Shown piece by piece: positions 25,946-33,893 of a DNA stretch of 64,000 nucleotides. The translations under genes and the position numbers were made by a program. Source of the stretch: Pedomonas sp051304405. GTDB lineage: Bacteria > Pseudomonadota > Alphaproteobacteria > Sphingomonadales > Sphingomonadaceae. Positions within the stretch are counted from its first letter, which is position 1. Each line of letters starts with the position of its first letter. The stretch covers positions 62,001 to 126,000 of the forward strand of contig NZ_JBPPGG010000001.1 in the NCBI RefSeq assembly GCF_051304405.1, read 5' to 3'. The notes under the pieces were generated by a model. It did no database searches. It saw only the letters and a program-made list of their open reading frames with translations, and was not told the DNA's origin.

Positions 25946-25976
25946 TTGGTAAAACCTCAACCTAACTTGAGGTCAA
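25946..25976 (-). promoter_or_regulatory. SoxR-activated promoter with 19-bp spacer
   Basis: The SoxR box CCTCAACCTAACTTGAGG (25955-25972) differs from the E. coli soxS box at two positions. Reading leftward, -35 TTGACC (25976-25971) and -10 TACCAA (25951-25946) are 19 bp apart. That over-long spacing is the hallmark of MerR-family-activated promoters. The box lies between the reductase start and soxR and may also repress soxR. Confidence 0.88.
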
Positions 25977-25990
25977 GAGGAAATGTTTCC

Positions 25991-26509
25991 ATGACGACGA
26001 TTGACCCGGCCGCGCACCAACGGCCCCTCACCGTTGGCGAAGTTGCCGCCCGCAGCGGCGTGCCTGTCTCCACCCTGCATTTCTACGAGGCCAGGGGTCT
26101 CATCAGCAGCGAACGCAGCGCGGGCAACCAGCGCCGCTACAACCGGGCCGTGCTGCGGCGCATCGGCATCATCAAGGCGGCGCAGCGGGTTGGCATACCG
26201 CTGGGGGACATCCGGAAGGCGCTGGCGGCGCTGCCGCGCGAGAAGCCCTCCACGGAAGACTGGGCCCAGCTCTCCGCCGCCTGGCGGGACGAGCTGAACG
26301 ACCGCATTGCCCGCCTCACCCTGCTGCGCGACCGGCTGGAGGGCTGCATCGGCTGCGGCTGCCTGTCCGTCAGCCACTGTCCGCTGCGCAACCCGGACGA
26401 CGTGGCGAGCGATCTGGGGCCGGGTGCGCTCTATCTGGAGCCCGGCGTGACCCCGCCCGTCCGCCCGGCGGCGGACCCGGCGGGCAACGGAAGCCCGGAG
26501 CCTGCCTGA
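25991..26509 (+). CDS. soxR: Redox-sensing transcriptional activator SoxR
   Basis: 172 residues. The MerR-type winged HTH (about 13-60) has LTVGEVAARSGVPVSTLHFYE; a dimerisation helix follows. The [2Fe-2S] ligands are Cys119, Cys122, Cys124 and Cys130 (CxxCxCx5C). Oxidation of the cluster by redox-cycling agents twists DNA at target promoters. ATG 25991 fits the family start; AGAGGA lies upstream. No soxS is present, as usual outside enterics, so target genes are controlled directly; the divergent FMN reductase is the visible target. The C-terminus after the cluster is Pro-rich. Confidence 0.95.
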   Translation: MTTIDPAAHQRPLTVGEVAARSGVPVSTLHFYEARGLISSERSAGNQRRYNRAVLRRIGIIKAAQRVGIPLGDIRKALAALPREKPSTEDWAQLSAAWRDELNDRIARLTLLRDRLEGCIGCGCLSVSHCPLRNPDDVASDLGPGALYLEPGVTPPVRPAADPAGNGSPEPA

Positions 26510-26684
26510 CGCCCCGGCCCGGGCGCTCCGATCCGTCCAAAACTCTGCTTCTGTTTGCAGCGGGACGGGACTAAACGATCGCGGCCCGGCGGTTTGCTGG
26601 CCATGGCCCGCAGACCGGACGCCTCCGGTCCGGAACCGGAACGGCTCCGGCACGTTCGCATCCTGTAACGTCAAGATTGGCACC

Positions 26685-28097
26685 ATGTCCGCACAGACCG
26701 CACCCCTTCCGCCCGCCGGCGCGCCTGAACCCGAGAGCGGCCTTGGCCTTCCCGCTGCCGTTGCCCTTGTGGTGGGCACCGTCATCGGCACCGGCATCTT
26801 CACCCTGCCCGCGGCGCTGGCCCAGTATGGCCTTGCGGGACTGACCGGCTTCGTGCTGGCGACCCTTGGTGCATTGGCGGTCGCCATGGTGTTCGGCGCC
26901 CTCTCCCGGCTCTACCCCGCGCCGGGCGGCCCCTATGCCTACGCGCGCGAGGGGTTCGGCGACATGGCGGGCTTCTGGAACGCCTTTTCCTACTGGTGCT
27001 CCGCCTGGCCGGGGAATGCGGGCATTGCCATCTCGTGGGTGTTCTACGTGCAGGCGCTGTTCGGGCTTGATCCCGCCAACCGGGGGCAGGCCATTCTCAT
27101 CGGCCTTGTCGGCCTGTGGCTGCCGGTGTTCGTCAATCTTGGCGGCGCGAAGAGCCTTGGCCGCTTCCAGATCGTCACCACCGTGCTGAAGTTCCTGCCG
27201 CTGGCGTTTCTCGCCACGGTCGGTCTGGTGGTTGCCTTTGCGCGGGGCAACTGGCCGGCGTGGAACCCGGCGGGCGGCAACACCCTGTTCGCCCTGTCTT
27301 CCGCCCTCACCGTCGCCACCTTTGCCTATGTGGGCATCGAGGCGGCCGTCATCGGCGCGGGGCGGGTGCGCAACCCGCAGCGCAATGTGCCGCGCGCCAC
27401 GGTCTACGGCACGATGGCAACGGCCGTGCTCTACATCCTCGTCACGGTGGCCGTGTTCGGCATCGTGCCCAACGAGACGCTCCGCGCCACCGGCGCGCCG
27501 TTTACGGACGCGTTCGACGCGATCTTCGGCGGCACCTGGAGCGGCAAGCTGGTGGCCCTGTTCGCGGTGATCTCGGGGCTTGGCGCGCTCAACGGCTGGA
27601 CTCTGGTTTGCGGCGAGGTGCCTTACGCCGCCGCCCGGGACCGGCTGTTCCCCGCCGCCTTTGCCCGCACCAACCGCCACGGCATGCCCGCATTCAGCAT
27701 CATCAGCTCTGCCGTTCTGGCCTCCGTCGCAGTCGCGCTGGCGCTTGGCGCGCGCGGTGGCGTCGATGCCTTCACCGAGATCGTGATGTTCTCGGGCGTC
27801 ACTGTCGGCGTGCCCTATTTCTTCTCGGTGCTGGTGCAGCTCTATTACCTCTGTACCGAAGGCCGCCGCCTCAACCCGGCCACCTTCCCGCGCGAGGTGA
27901 TCGTCGCCGCCCTCGCCCTTGTGTTCACCTTCTGGATGATCGCGGGCTCGGGCCAGTTCGCCGTTTACATCAGCATGCTGATCTTTCTGCTCGGCTTCGT
28001 GATGATGGCGGTGCTGCACATCCAGACCGGCCGCTTCGGCCCGCAGCGCACCGCCCCGCAGGACGCCCCGCCCTCCGGCCCCGGCGCCGTCCGCTGA
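26685..28097 (+). CDS. APC-family amino acid permease/antiporter
   Basis: 470 residues and about twelve membrane spans. The TM1 motif VVGTVIGTGIFTLPAAL and the TM6 region FAYVGIEAAVIGAGRVRNPQRNVPRAT are typical of the APC superfamily. The overall pattern is closest to arginine/agmatine- or arginine/ornithine-type exchangers. Substrate specificity cannot be read with confidence. It stands alone after soxR with a 175-bp gap. Confidence 0.85.
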   Translation: MSAQTAPLPPAGAPEPESGLGLPAAVALVVGTVIGTGIFTLPAALAQYGLAGLTGFVLATLGALAVAMVFGALSRLYPAPGGPYAYAREGFGDMAGFWNAFSYWCSAWPGNAGIAISWVFYVQALFGLDPANRGQAILIGLVGLWLPVFVNLGGAKSLGRFQIVTTVLKFLPLAFLATVGLVVAFARGNWPAWNPAGGNTLFALSSALTVATFAYVGIEAAVIGAGRVRNPQRNVPRATVYGTMATAVLYILVTVAVFGIVPNETLRATGAPFTDAFDAIFGGTWSGKLVALFAVISGLGALNGWTLVCGEVPYAAARDRLFPAAFARTNRHGMPAFSIISSAVLASVAVALALGARGGVDAFTEIVMFSGVTVGVPYFFSVLVQLYYLCTEGRRLNPATFPREVIVAALALVFTFWMIAGSGQFAVYISMLIFLLGFVMMAVLHIQTGRFGPQRTAPQDAPPSGPGAVR

Positions 28098-28171
28098 GAC
28101 CGGGGGAGAGGTGTCTTTTAGGGCGGAGATTTCCTCAGCGAATAATTGAATATTATCAGCTTAGTTCGTTA

Positions 28172-28227
28172 CATGAGGATCTTGCGATGCGCCGCCAACA
28201 GGCGGCGCTTCCTGGAGAGTCCTCATG
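28172..28227 (+). promoter_or_regulatory. Nested inverted repeat covering the start codon of the nuclease-like gene
   Basis: Outer arms CATGAGGA (28172-28179) and TCCTCATG (28220-28227) pair perfectly and include the ATG at 28225. Inside is a perfect 8-bp hairpin, GCGCCGCC-AACA-GGCGGCGC (28189-28208). In mRNA this would bury the start codon and hold the GGAG ribosome site in the loop between stems. In DNA it could be a cruciform or operator. Confidence 0.6.
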
Positions 28228-29106
28228 GTCCTGCACGGGAGTGCCGAGAGCGCCGAGCCTCATGCCCACGTCACGCCATTTCGCGTGCGCGGCGAATATA
28301 CGCGCAATCAGGTTGCCGATCTCATTGGCCTGCCGCAAAGCCATCGCAAAGGCGGCTCATGGAATACCGGCTATATGCGCTGGCAGGATGCCTTCTTCAT
28401 CTTCTGCAACATCGATACGCCTGGGCGCACCGGCCATGATTACGCCAATCATTGGAACGGCAACCTGTTGAACTGGTCTGGCAAGACCGCTTCCAATTTG
28501 CGGCAACCCCTGATCCAGGCCATGATCTCGGGTCGCTATCCGGTTCATCTATTTTGGCGACGCGACGACCGGGCTCCCTTCCGTTACGCCGGACTCGCCT
28601 CGCCATACGACATTCAGGATACCACGCCTGTTCGAATCACCTGGGCTTTTGACTCCGCCGTCGACCATGACTCCGCCCTCGAACAGCATCCAACGCCCCC
28701 GTCACCCGCGGCCGTTGTCCGGGAGCCACCTCCCCCGGTGTTTCGACATGGGCCGGTGCCTTTCATCGGCGAGCGGACATTCAAAGTCACGGATGCAGAA
28801 ACGTGCGTTTATGTCATGCGCCTCGCCGGCCCGCTTGGTGCCGTGTTTCCTGACCTTGCTCCGAACCACGCCGTTATAAAGGTTGGCAGATCCAACAACG
28901 TCTCCCGTCGCTGCCGGGAGTTGAACAACGGCTTTCCATACGGCTGTTTGCTATCTTGGGTCGTCGAGGAAACGCATATTTACCCAACGGTCAACGAGGC
29001 CGACACAGCCGAGCGCAACCTCCACATCCTTCTTGAAAAGCACGGTTATTGGATCAGCGGCGAGTTTTTCGCTGTGCCGGAGACCCTGCTGCCGCTCTTG
29101 GGCTGA
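28225..29106 (+). CDS. Predicted SRA-like domain / GIY-YIG nuclease fusion
   Basis: 293 residues. The N-terminal domain (about 18-142) carries YTRNQVADLIGLP, GSWNTGY, FFIFCNI, GRTGHDYANHW and VHLFWRRDDRAPFRYAGLA. This pattern is seen in SRA-like or DUF3427-type DNA-recognition domains of restriction enzymes. A Pro-rich linker (about 155-180) leads to a C-terminal T5orf172/Mug113-type GIY-YIG domain: VYVMRL (GIY part, ~195), IKVGRSNNVSRRCREL (YIG part and Arg, ~218-233) and AERNLH with GEFF near the end (acidic site). The combination predicts a modification-dependent endonuclease. No methyltransferase is adjacent. Codon use looks less GC-biased than in neighbours. Domain names are from motif memory. 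Confidence 0.7.
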   Translation: MVLHGSAESAEPHAHVTPFRVRGEYTRNQVADLIGLPQSHRKGGSWNTGYMRWQDAFFIFCNIDTPGRTGHDYANHWNGNLLNWSGKTASNLRQPLIQAMISGRYPVHLFWRRDDRAPFRYAGLASPYDIQDTTPVRITWAFDSAVDHDSALEQHPTPPSPAAVVREPPPPVFRHGPVPFIGERTFKVTDAETCVYVMRLAGPLGAVFPDLAPNHAVIKVGRSNNVSRRCRELNNGFPYGCLLSWVVEETHIYPTVNEADTAERNLHILLEKHGYWISGEFFAVPETLLPLLG

Positions 29107-29173
29107 GGGGGGTGGAGGCCGTATCGGTTGCCTTGGCTTAGGACCTCCATCTCCCTTCACATCGCCCGACCGC

Positions 29174-30220
29174 TTAAAGCCGGAACAGGCCGAGCGCGTC
29201 GCGCACCTCTTCCAGCGTCGCCTGGGTGCGGGCGCGGGCCTTGTCCGTGCCCGCCTTCAGCACGGCCATGACGTACCCCGGATCGCGCGCCAGCCGGGCC
29301 CGCCGCTCCCGGATCGGGGCGAGCAAGGCCTGGAGAATGTCCTCAAGCCGCCGCTTCACCGCCATGTCGCCGAGGCCGCCGCGCCGGTAGTGCGCCTTCA
29401 GCGCCTCCAGCTCCGCCTTGTCCTCGTCAAAGGCGTCGAGCCAGGCGAACGCCACATTGCCCTCCACCGTGCCGGGGTCGCTGGCGCGCAGGTGGTTGGG
29501 GTCGGTGTACATCTGCCGCACCGCCCGGCTGATCTCGTCCGGCGCGGCGGACAACGCCAGCGCATTGCCCTGGGACTTGCTCATCTTCGCCTTGCCATCG
29601 ATGCCCGGCAGACGGCCCACGTTCGGAATGAGCGCGCGCGCCTCCGGCAGCACGTCGCGCCCGGCCTGACGGTTGATGCGGCGCACCACCTCGTTGCACT
29701 GCTCGATCATCGGCGCCTGGTCCTCCCCCACCGGCACCACCGTCGCGCGAAAGGCGGTGATGTCCGCCGCCTGCGCCACGGGATAGCAGAGGAACCCGGC
29801 GGGAATGTCCCGTTCGAACCCGCGCGCGCGGATTTCCTCCTTCACCGTGGGGTTGCGCTCCAGCCGCGCCACGGTGACGAAATTCAGGTAGAGCATGGTC
29901 AGCTCCGCCAGCGCGGGCAGCAGCGATTGCACGCAGAGAGTGGACTTCTCCGGGTCGATCCCCACCGCCAGATAATCCAGCGCCACCTCCAGCACGTGGC
30001 GCCGCACCTTCTCGGGATCGTGGGCATTGTCGGTGAGCGCCTGAGCGTCGGCCAGCAGCAGGAACTGCTCGTGGGTGTCCTGCAACGCGACGCGATTCCT
30101 CAGCGAGCCCACATAATGGCCCAGATGCAGCGGGCCGGTGGTGCGGTCGCCGGTGAGGATGACGGGGCGCCGGGCCTCGGGCGCAAGCGGCGGCTCTGAC
30201 GGGGCAGGTTCGGGAAGCAT
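29174..30220 (-). CDS. trpS: Tryptophan--tRNA ligase, streptococcal-type second class
   Basis: 348 residues of the class I synthetase fold. The HIGH-equivalent is HLGH in TGDRTTGPLHLGHYVGSL and the second signature is KMSKS. The sequence around LLADAQALTDNAHDPEKV and GLDP/GIDPEKSTLCVQS follows the TrpRS group found in streptococci and relatives, not the FSGVQPSGNLHLGN type standard in proteobacteria. It charges tRNA-Trp; in genomes with two copies this form is sometimes an inhibitor-resistant auxiliary. Whether another trpS exists lies outside the window. Confidence 0.92.
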   Translation of the reverse strand: MLPEPAPSEPPLAPEARRPVILTGDRTTGPLHLGHYVGSLRNRVALQDTHEQFLLLADAQALTDNAHDPEKVRRHVLEVALDYLAVGIDPEKSTLCVQSLLPALAELTMLYLNFVTVARLERNPTVKEEIRARGFERDIPAGFLCYPVAQAADITAFRATVVPVGEDQAPMIEQCNEVVRRINRQAGRDVLPEARALIPNVGRLPGIDGKAKMSKSQGNALALSAAPDEISRAVRQMYTDPNHLRASDPGTVEGNVAFAWLDAFDEDKAELEALKAHYRRGGLGDMAVKRRLEDILQALLAPIRERRARLARDPGYVMAVLKAGTDKARARTQATLEEVRDALGLFRL

Positions 30221-30465
30221 GACGGTCTCTCCTTGGTGGGAGCCGCCGCGAGAGGGTGCAGGGAAATTCGATCAACGGACCATGCCAGCCTCATCCCGGC
30301 GGCGATGGTCGTTTGCGAAACAAGAAATGACGACGCGCCGCTCCCTAGAAGGAGCGCCACCAGCGCAGGGCGACAGGATGGGCGGTGTGCGTCATGGCCG
30401 CGTTCATGACACGGCGGCCGGGTGCGGCGCAAGCGGGTTGCGGTCGTATGCGGCGAAACGCCCGC

Positions 30466-31092
30466 CTACAGCCCCCAGTCGCACACCAGGCGGGAGGTTC
30501 GGGCATCCCCCGTCACTTCCGCCCGGCCGAACGGCATCTGCTCGGGCGGCAGATCCGCGGCAGGCGCGGCCGCATCGGGGCCGGCACCCATGGACCCGGC
30601 GCCCATGGACCCGGCAGCAGCGGGGCGGAAGCCTTGCGCCTCCAGCACCGGCAGCGTTGCGGGCACGGGCGCGTCGAACACGATGGCCATCCCGAAGGCG
30701 TCGCTCTCGATGCCGTAAATGCCCTCGACGGCGCGCACCGGCAGGCCCTGCCAGCGCCCGCGAACCGGAACGGAAAATACCGCATGGTCGCTCTCGCGGG
30801 CGAGCACCTCGGCCGGGCCCACCGCGCCCGCATAGCGCGGCGGCACCACCGGCTGGCTGGGCTGGGGCTGGTGGTGGTCGTCATAGACCGCCATGGTATC
30901 GTAAAGCTGCCGCAGCGGTTCGCCGGGCTCGCATTCCGCCGGGTTGGCGAAAACGATCAGGCCGCCCAGATCCGCCATGGCGGCGGGCGGCGCCGTCTCC
31001 ATTCCGGGCCCGCTGCCCCGCGCACAAGCGCCAAGCAAAACCGCAGTTGCCCCCAGGGCCAGGGGCCAGCGCGCGCGGGCGTCGATCGCCAT
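30466..31092 (-). CDS. Uncharacterised lipoprotein
   Basis: 208 residues. The signal peptide (LALGATAVLLGAC) has lipobox LLGAC. The mature protein has a globular core (about 45-165, including GRWQGLPVRAVEGIYGIESDAFG), then a Gly/Ala/Met repeat (GSMGAGSMGAG) and a short conserved-looking C-terminus with one Cys. ATG 31092 follows GGGAGCGG. No family recognised. Likely anchored to the periplasmic face of a membrane. Confidence 0.65.
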   Translation of the reverse strand: MAIDARARWPLALGATAVLLGACARGSGPGMETAPPAAMADLGGLIVFANPAECEPGEPLRQLYDTMAVYDDHHQPQPSQPVVPPRYAGAVGPAEVLARESDHAVFSVPVRGRWQGLPVRAVEGIYGIESDAFGMAIVFDAPVPATLPVLEAQGFRPAAAGSMGAGSMGAGPDAAAPAADLPPEQMPFGRAEVTGDARTSRLVCDWGL

Positions 31093-31287
31093 GTCCGCTC
31101 CCACTACAAAGTCCGCACATTTCAAAATCTAACCTGAATTCGGGAGCTGTGAAGCGGCAGCGCGCAGGGATCATGCATCTATCCACAGAATTTTGGCGTG
31201 CCGTTGCGCTTCTGCGCCATTGAACCGGACGGGTGATCCGCCTACCCCTTGGACAGCCGCCCGCCAGAGGAAAGACAGGGCCCGCCG

Positions 31288-32049
31288 ATGCCGGACAGTC
31301 GCCACTCGCCGCCCCCGCCCGCCGCGCCGTCCCCCGCCCGACTCGCGCCCGGAAAACCCGCGCCTGACAACCTCGCGCCCGGAAAACGCGTGCACAATTC
31401 GACCGGGCGGCTCGGCGCGATTCTGGCGGGGGGCGAGTCCCGCCGCTTCGGGCGCGACAAGGCGGAAGCGCGCCTGGCGGGCAAACGCCTGCTCGACCAT
31501 GTGGCCGGGCAGCTCGCCCCGCAGGTGGACGCGCTGGTGGTGGTCGGCGGTCCGGCGCGGGCGGGCTATGACGCCCTGCCCGACCGGCCTGCCCCCGGCC
31601 TCGGCCCGCTGGGCGGACTCAACGCGGCGCTGCACGAGGCAGCGCGCCGCGGCCTTGCCTGGGTGCTCACCGCCCCATGCGACGCCGCCCGCCTGCCGCC
31701 CGATCTGGCCGAGCGGCTGATGCGGGGGCTCGGCGCAGGCCCTGCCGCTGAAGGCCCCGCCGCTGAAGGCCCCGCCGCTGAAGGCCCTGCCGCCTATGCC
31801 CACACCGCCTCAGCCCCCGCCGCCTATGCCCACACCGACGGGCGGGACCACCCCACCTTCGGCCTGTGGTCCACCGCGCTCGCGCCCGCGCTGAACGCCT
31901 GGCTCGCCGTGGACCGCCCGCCGCGGGAGCGGGCCATCCGCCGCTGGGCCGGGAGCATCGGCGCGGTCGCGGTCACCCTGCCCGATGGCTGCCTCGCCAA
32001 CATCAACACGCCGGAGGATCTGGCGGCCCTCGCCCGGACCACCCCCTAG
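31288..32049 (+). CDS. mobA: Molybdenum cofactor guanylyltransferase with low-complexity insert
   Basis: 253 residues. The nucleotidyltransferase core begins with LGAILAGGESRRFGRDKAEARL (about 41-62), the family GTP-binding loop, and contains GPLGGLNAALHEA and TAPCDAARLP. It would attach GMP to molybdopterin. Two departures are visible: a 40-residue Pro-rich N-terminal extension with PGKPAPDNLAPGK repeats, and an insert (about 152-184) of PAAEG units encoded by 15-bp repeats plus two copies of PAAYAHT. The inserts look like slippage products and probably form a loop. ATG 31288 is chosen over an upstream TTG. Confidence 0.85.
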   Translation: MPDSRHSPPPPAAPSPARLAPGKPAPDNLAPGKRVHNSTGRLGAILAGGESRRFGRDKAEARLAGKRLLDHVAGQLAPQVDALVVVGGPARAGYDALPDRPAPGLGPLGGLNAALHEAARRGLAWVLTAPCDAARLPPDLAERLMRGLGAGPAAEGPAAEGPAAEGPAAYAHTASAPAAYAHTDGRDHPTFGLWSTALAPALNAWLAVDRPPRERAIRRWAGSIGAVAVTLPDGCLANINTPEDLAALARTTP

Positions 32050-32144
32050 CCCCGCGCCGGACCCTTCGGACCGCCTGCCTTGGCAAGGCCGCGCCCAAGG
32101 GGCACACTGGCGACCTGTCCGGCATGGCGGGAGGAGACGCCTCG

Positions 32145-32780
32145 ATGTACGAACTCTGGACGGCACAAGGCTCCGGCGGCGCGGTGATTGAAGCGGCTCT
32201 GGCGCTGGCGGACGCGCCAGCCCGGCTCATCGACGCCCCGCCCTGGGAAGACGGGCCGCATCTGGAGGCGCTGCACCGGCTCAATCCGCTGGGACAGGTG
32301 CCGGCGCTCGTGCTGGCGGACGGCACGGTGATAACCGAGAGCGGCGCCATCGCCCTGCTGCTGGCGGAGCGTCACCCGGAGGCCGGCCTCGCCCCTGCCG
32401 CCGGGGACCCGCTGCGCCCCACCTTTCTGCGCTGGCTGTTTTTCATCAATGCCGGCATCTATGCCCTGTTTCGTTTCGAGGATCGCCCCGAACGGCTGGT
32501 CAGCTCGGCCCAGAGCCAGGCGGAAGCGCGCGACCGCCTCGCCGAGACGCGCAAGGCCATGCTGCGCCAGCTCGATGCGGCCGCAGGCGCCCCCTGGTTT
32601 CTGGGGAAGCAACGCACCCTCCTTGACCTCTACATCGCGGTAATGCGCCACTGGCGGCCGCGCCGGACGTGGTTCGACGCCCACTGCCCCGCCCTTGCCG
32701 CCCTCGCCCGCCGGGTGGAGAGCGACCCGCGCCTCGCCCCGGTGTTCGACCGCCACTTCGGCGACCAGTCCGCGCCCTGA
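32145..32780 (+). CDS. Glutathione S-transferase family protein
   Basis: 211 residues. The N-terminal thioredoxin-like domain has LNPLGQVPALVLADGTVITESGAI (cis-Pro and the Glu-Ser pair that binds glutathione). The C-terminal helical domain has FLGKQRTLLDLYIAVM, the usual N-capping motif region. The first strand carries a Gly/Ser-rich segment rather than a Cys. Cytosolic; the substrate is unknown. GGAGGAG lies 9 bp upstream of the ATG. It follows mobA by 95 bp. Confidence 0.88.
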   Translation: MYELWTAQGSGGAVIEAALALADAPARLIDAPPWEDGPHLEALHRLNPLGQVPALVLADGTVITESGAIALLLAERHPEAGLAPAAGDPLRPTFLRWLFFINAGIYALFRFEDRPERLVSSAQSQAEARDRLAETRKAMLRQLDAAAGAPWFLGKQRTLLDLYIAVMRHWRPRRTWFDAHCPALAALARRVESDPRLAPVFDRHFGDQSAP

Positions 32781-32814
32781 CCCGGCGCCCCGCAACGCAA
32801 CCGCGAGCGCCGCC

Positions 32815-33372
32815 TCAGACCGGCCGGTGCTCCATGCCGCGCGTCGGGGTGATGAACAGCACCATCCCCGGCGTGTTGACGGTGAGCCGGTGCCAGCAGC
32901 CGCTAGGCACCAGCACGGAGCCTACCGCATCGAGCGGGAGGCGCTGGCGGCGGCCGCCGTTCTGGTGGTCGAGGATCAGGGTGAAGGAGCCGGTCTGGGC
33001 GATGACCAGCCGGTCGCCGTTGGGGTGCCGCTCCCACGTGGCCATGTCCGCCTCCAGCCAGTAGGCGGAGACGAACCACCCGCGCTCGTGGAGCCCCGGG
33101 TGCGTGGCTGCGGGATGCGGCACCGCGCCCCGATCTGCCCTGCTGCCGCCCGCTGCCTCTCCTCCTGCCGCGCCGCTTCCAGTTGCGCCGCCTCCAGCCG
33201 GATGCGACCGGGCCGCCCCGCTGGCCAGTTCCTCCCAGAAGGCCTGGGTGAGCGGCAGGGTCGCCGCCCGCCCGTCCGCGCCGAGAAAGACGTAGGTCTC
33301 GATCAGGTCGAAGGTGAGGGCCGCGTCGCCTCCGCCTGACTCGCCCCGGCCCGGCCGCGGCTCCCGGCTCAT
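32815..33372 (-). CDS. Cupin-like protein with Gly/Ala-rich insert
   Basis: 185 residues. The C-terminal half (about 95-180) reads as a single cupin barrel: WLEADMATWERHPNGDRLVIAQTG, then LVPSGCWHRLTVNTPGMVLFITP, where His and Glu residues could bind a metal. A low-complexity stretch (about 55-92, GGGATGSGAAGGEAAGGS) interrupts the N-terminal half. Its ATG overlaps the stop of the VOC gene (ATGA), so the two are coupled. Reaction unknown. Confidence 0.75.
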   Translation of the reverse strand: MSREPRPGRGESGGGDAALTFDLIETYVFLGADGRAATLPLTQAFWEELASGAARSHPAGGGATGSGAAGGEAAGGSRADRGAVPHPAATHPGLHERGWFVSAYWLEADMATWERHPNGDRLVIAQTGSFTLILDHQNGGRRQRLPLDAVGSVLVPSGCWHRLTVNTPGMVLFITPTRGMEHRPV

Positions 33373-33893
33373 GAGACCCCCGGCATGGGGGCGGAGAACC
33401 GCCCCGTGTGGGTGGCGAAACTCCAGCGGTAGCCATTGGGGCAGAGGAACGCGGCCATGCGGTCGCCCCAGAACATGTCCTCGGGCTCGGCCTCAATCGT
33501 GGCACCAGCGGCCCGCGCCCGGGCGGCAAGCGCGTCCACGTCCTCATGGTAGAGGTAGAAGGTCACCGGCATGATGATGCCGAGCGTGGCCGGGCTCTGC
33601 GCCGGGCAGTCATCCGCCCCCTCGGGCGAGAACATCACCGGGATTTCGCCGTGGTACTGCATCTCCACATGCTGCGGCTCGCCCTTCTCGTTGCGCAGCA
33701 CCATGCCCGGCGTGAAGCCGAAGGCGCGGCTGTAGAAGTCGATGCTGGCCTCGGCGTCCTTGACCGTCAGGTAGACCGCCAGCCACGGCATCTGCGGCGC
33801 GCGCGGGCCGACGCGTGCGCCGCCGGAACCGGCCTCTGCCGCCGGGACGGGGTCGGAACCGCCCGGCCCGCCATCGATGGACTCGACTGTCAT
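33369..33893 (-). CDS. VOC-family (PhnB/glyoxalase-like) protein
   Basis: 174 residues. A disordered N-terminus (1-34) precedes one vicinal-oxygen-chelate domain: LAVYLTVKDAEASIDFYSRAFGF, then LYHEDVDALAARARAAGA and a closing MAAFLCPNGYRWSFATH. This resembles PhnB-like proteins that bind a divalent metal, though the catalytic partner set is not certain. Translationally coupled to the cupin gene. Tandem repeats fill its upstream region. Confidence 0.83.
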   Translation of the reverse strand: MTVESIDGGPGGSDPVPAAEAGSGGARVGPRAPQMPWLAVYLTVKDAEASIDFYSRAFGFTPGMVLRNEKGEPQHVEMQYHGEIPVMFSPEGADDCPAQSPATLGIIMPVTFYLYHEDVDALAARARAAGATIEAEPEDMFWGDRMAAFLCPNGYRWSFATHTGRFSAPMPGVS

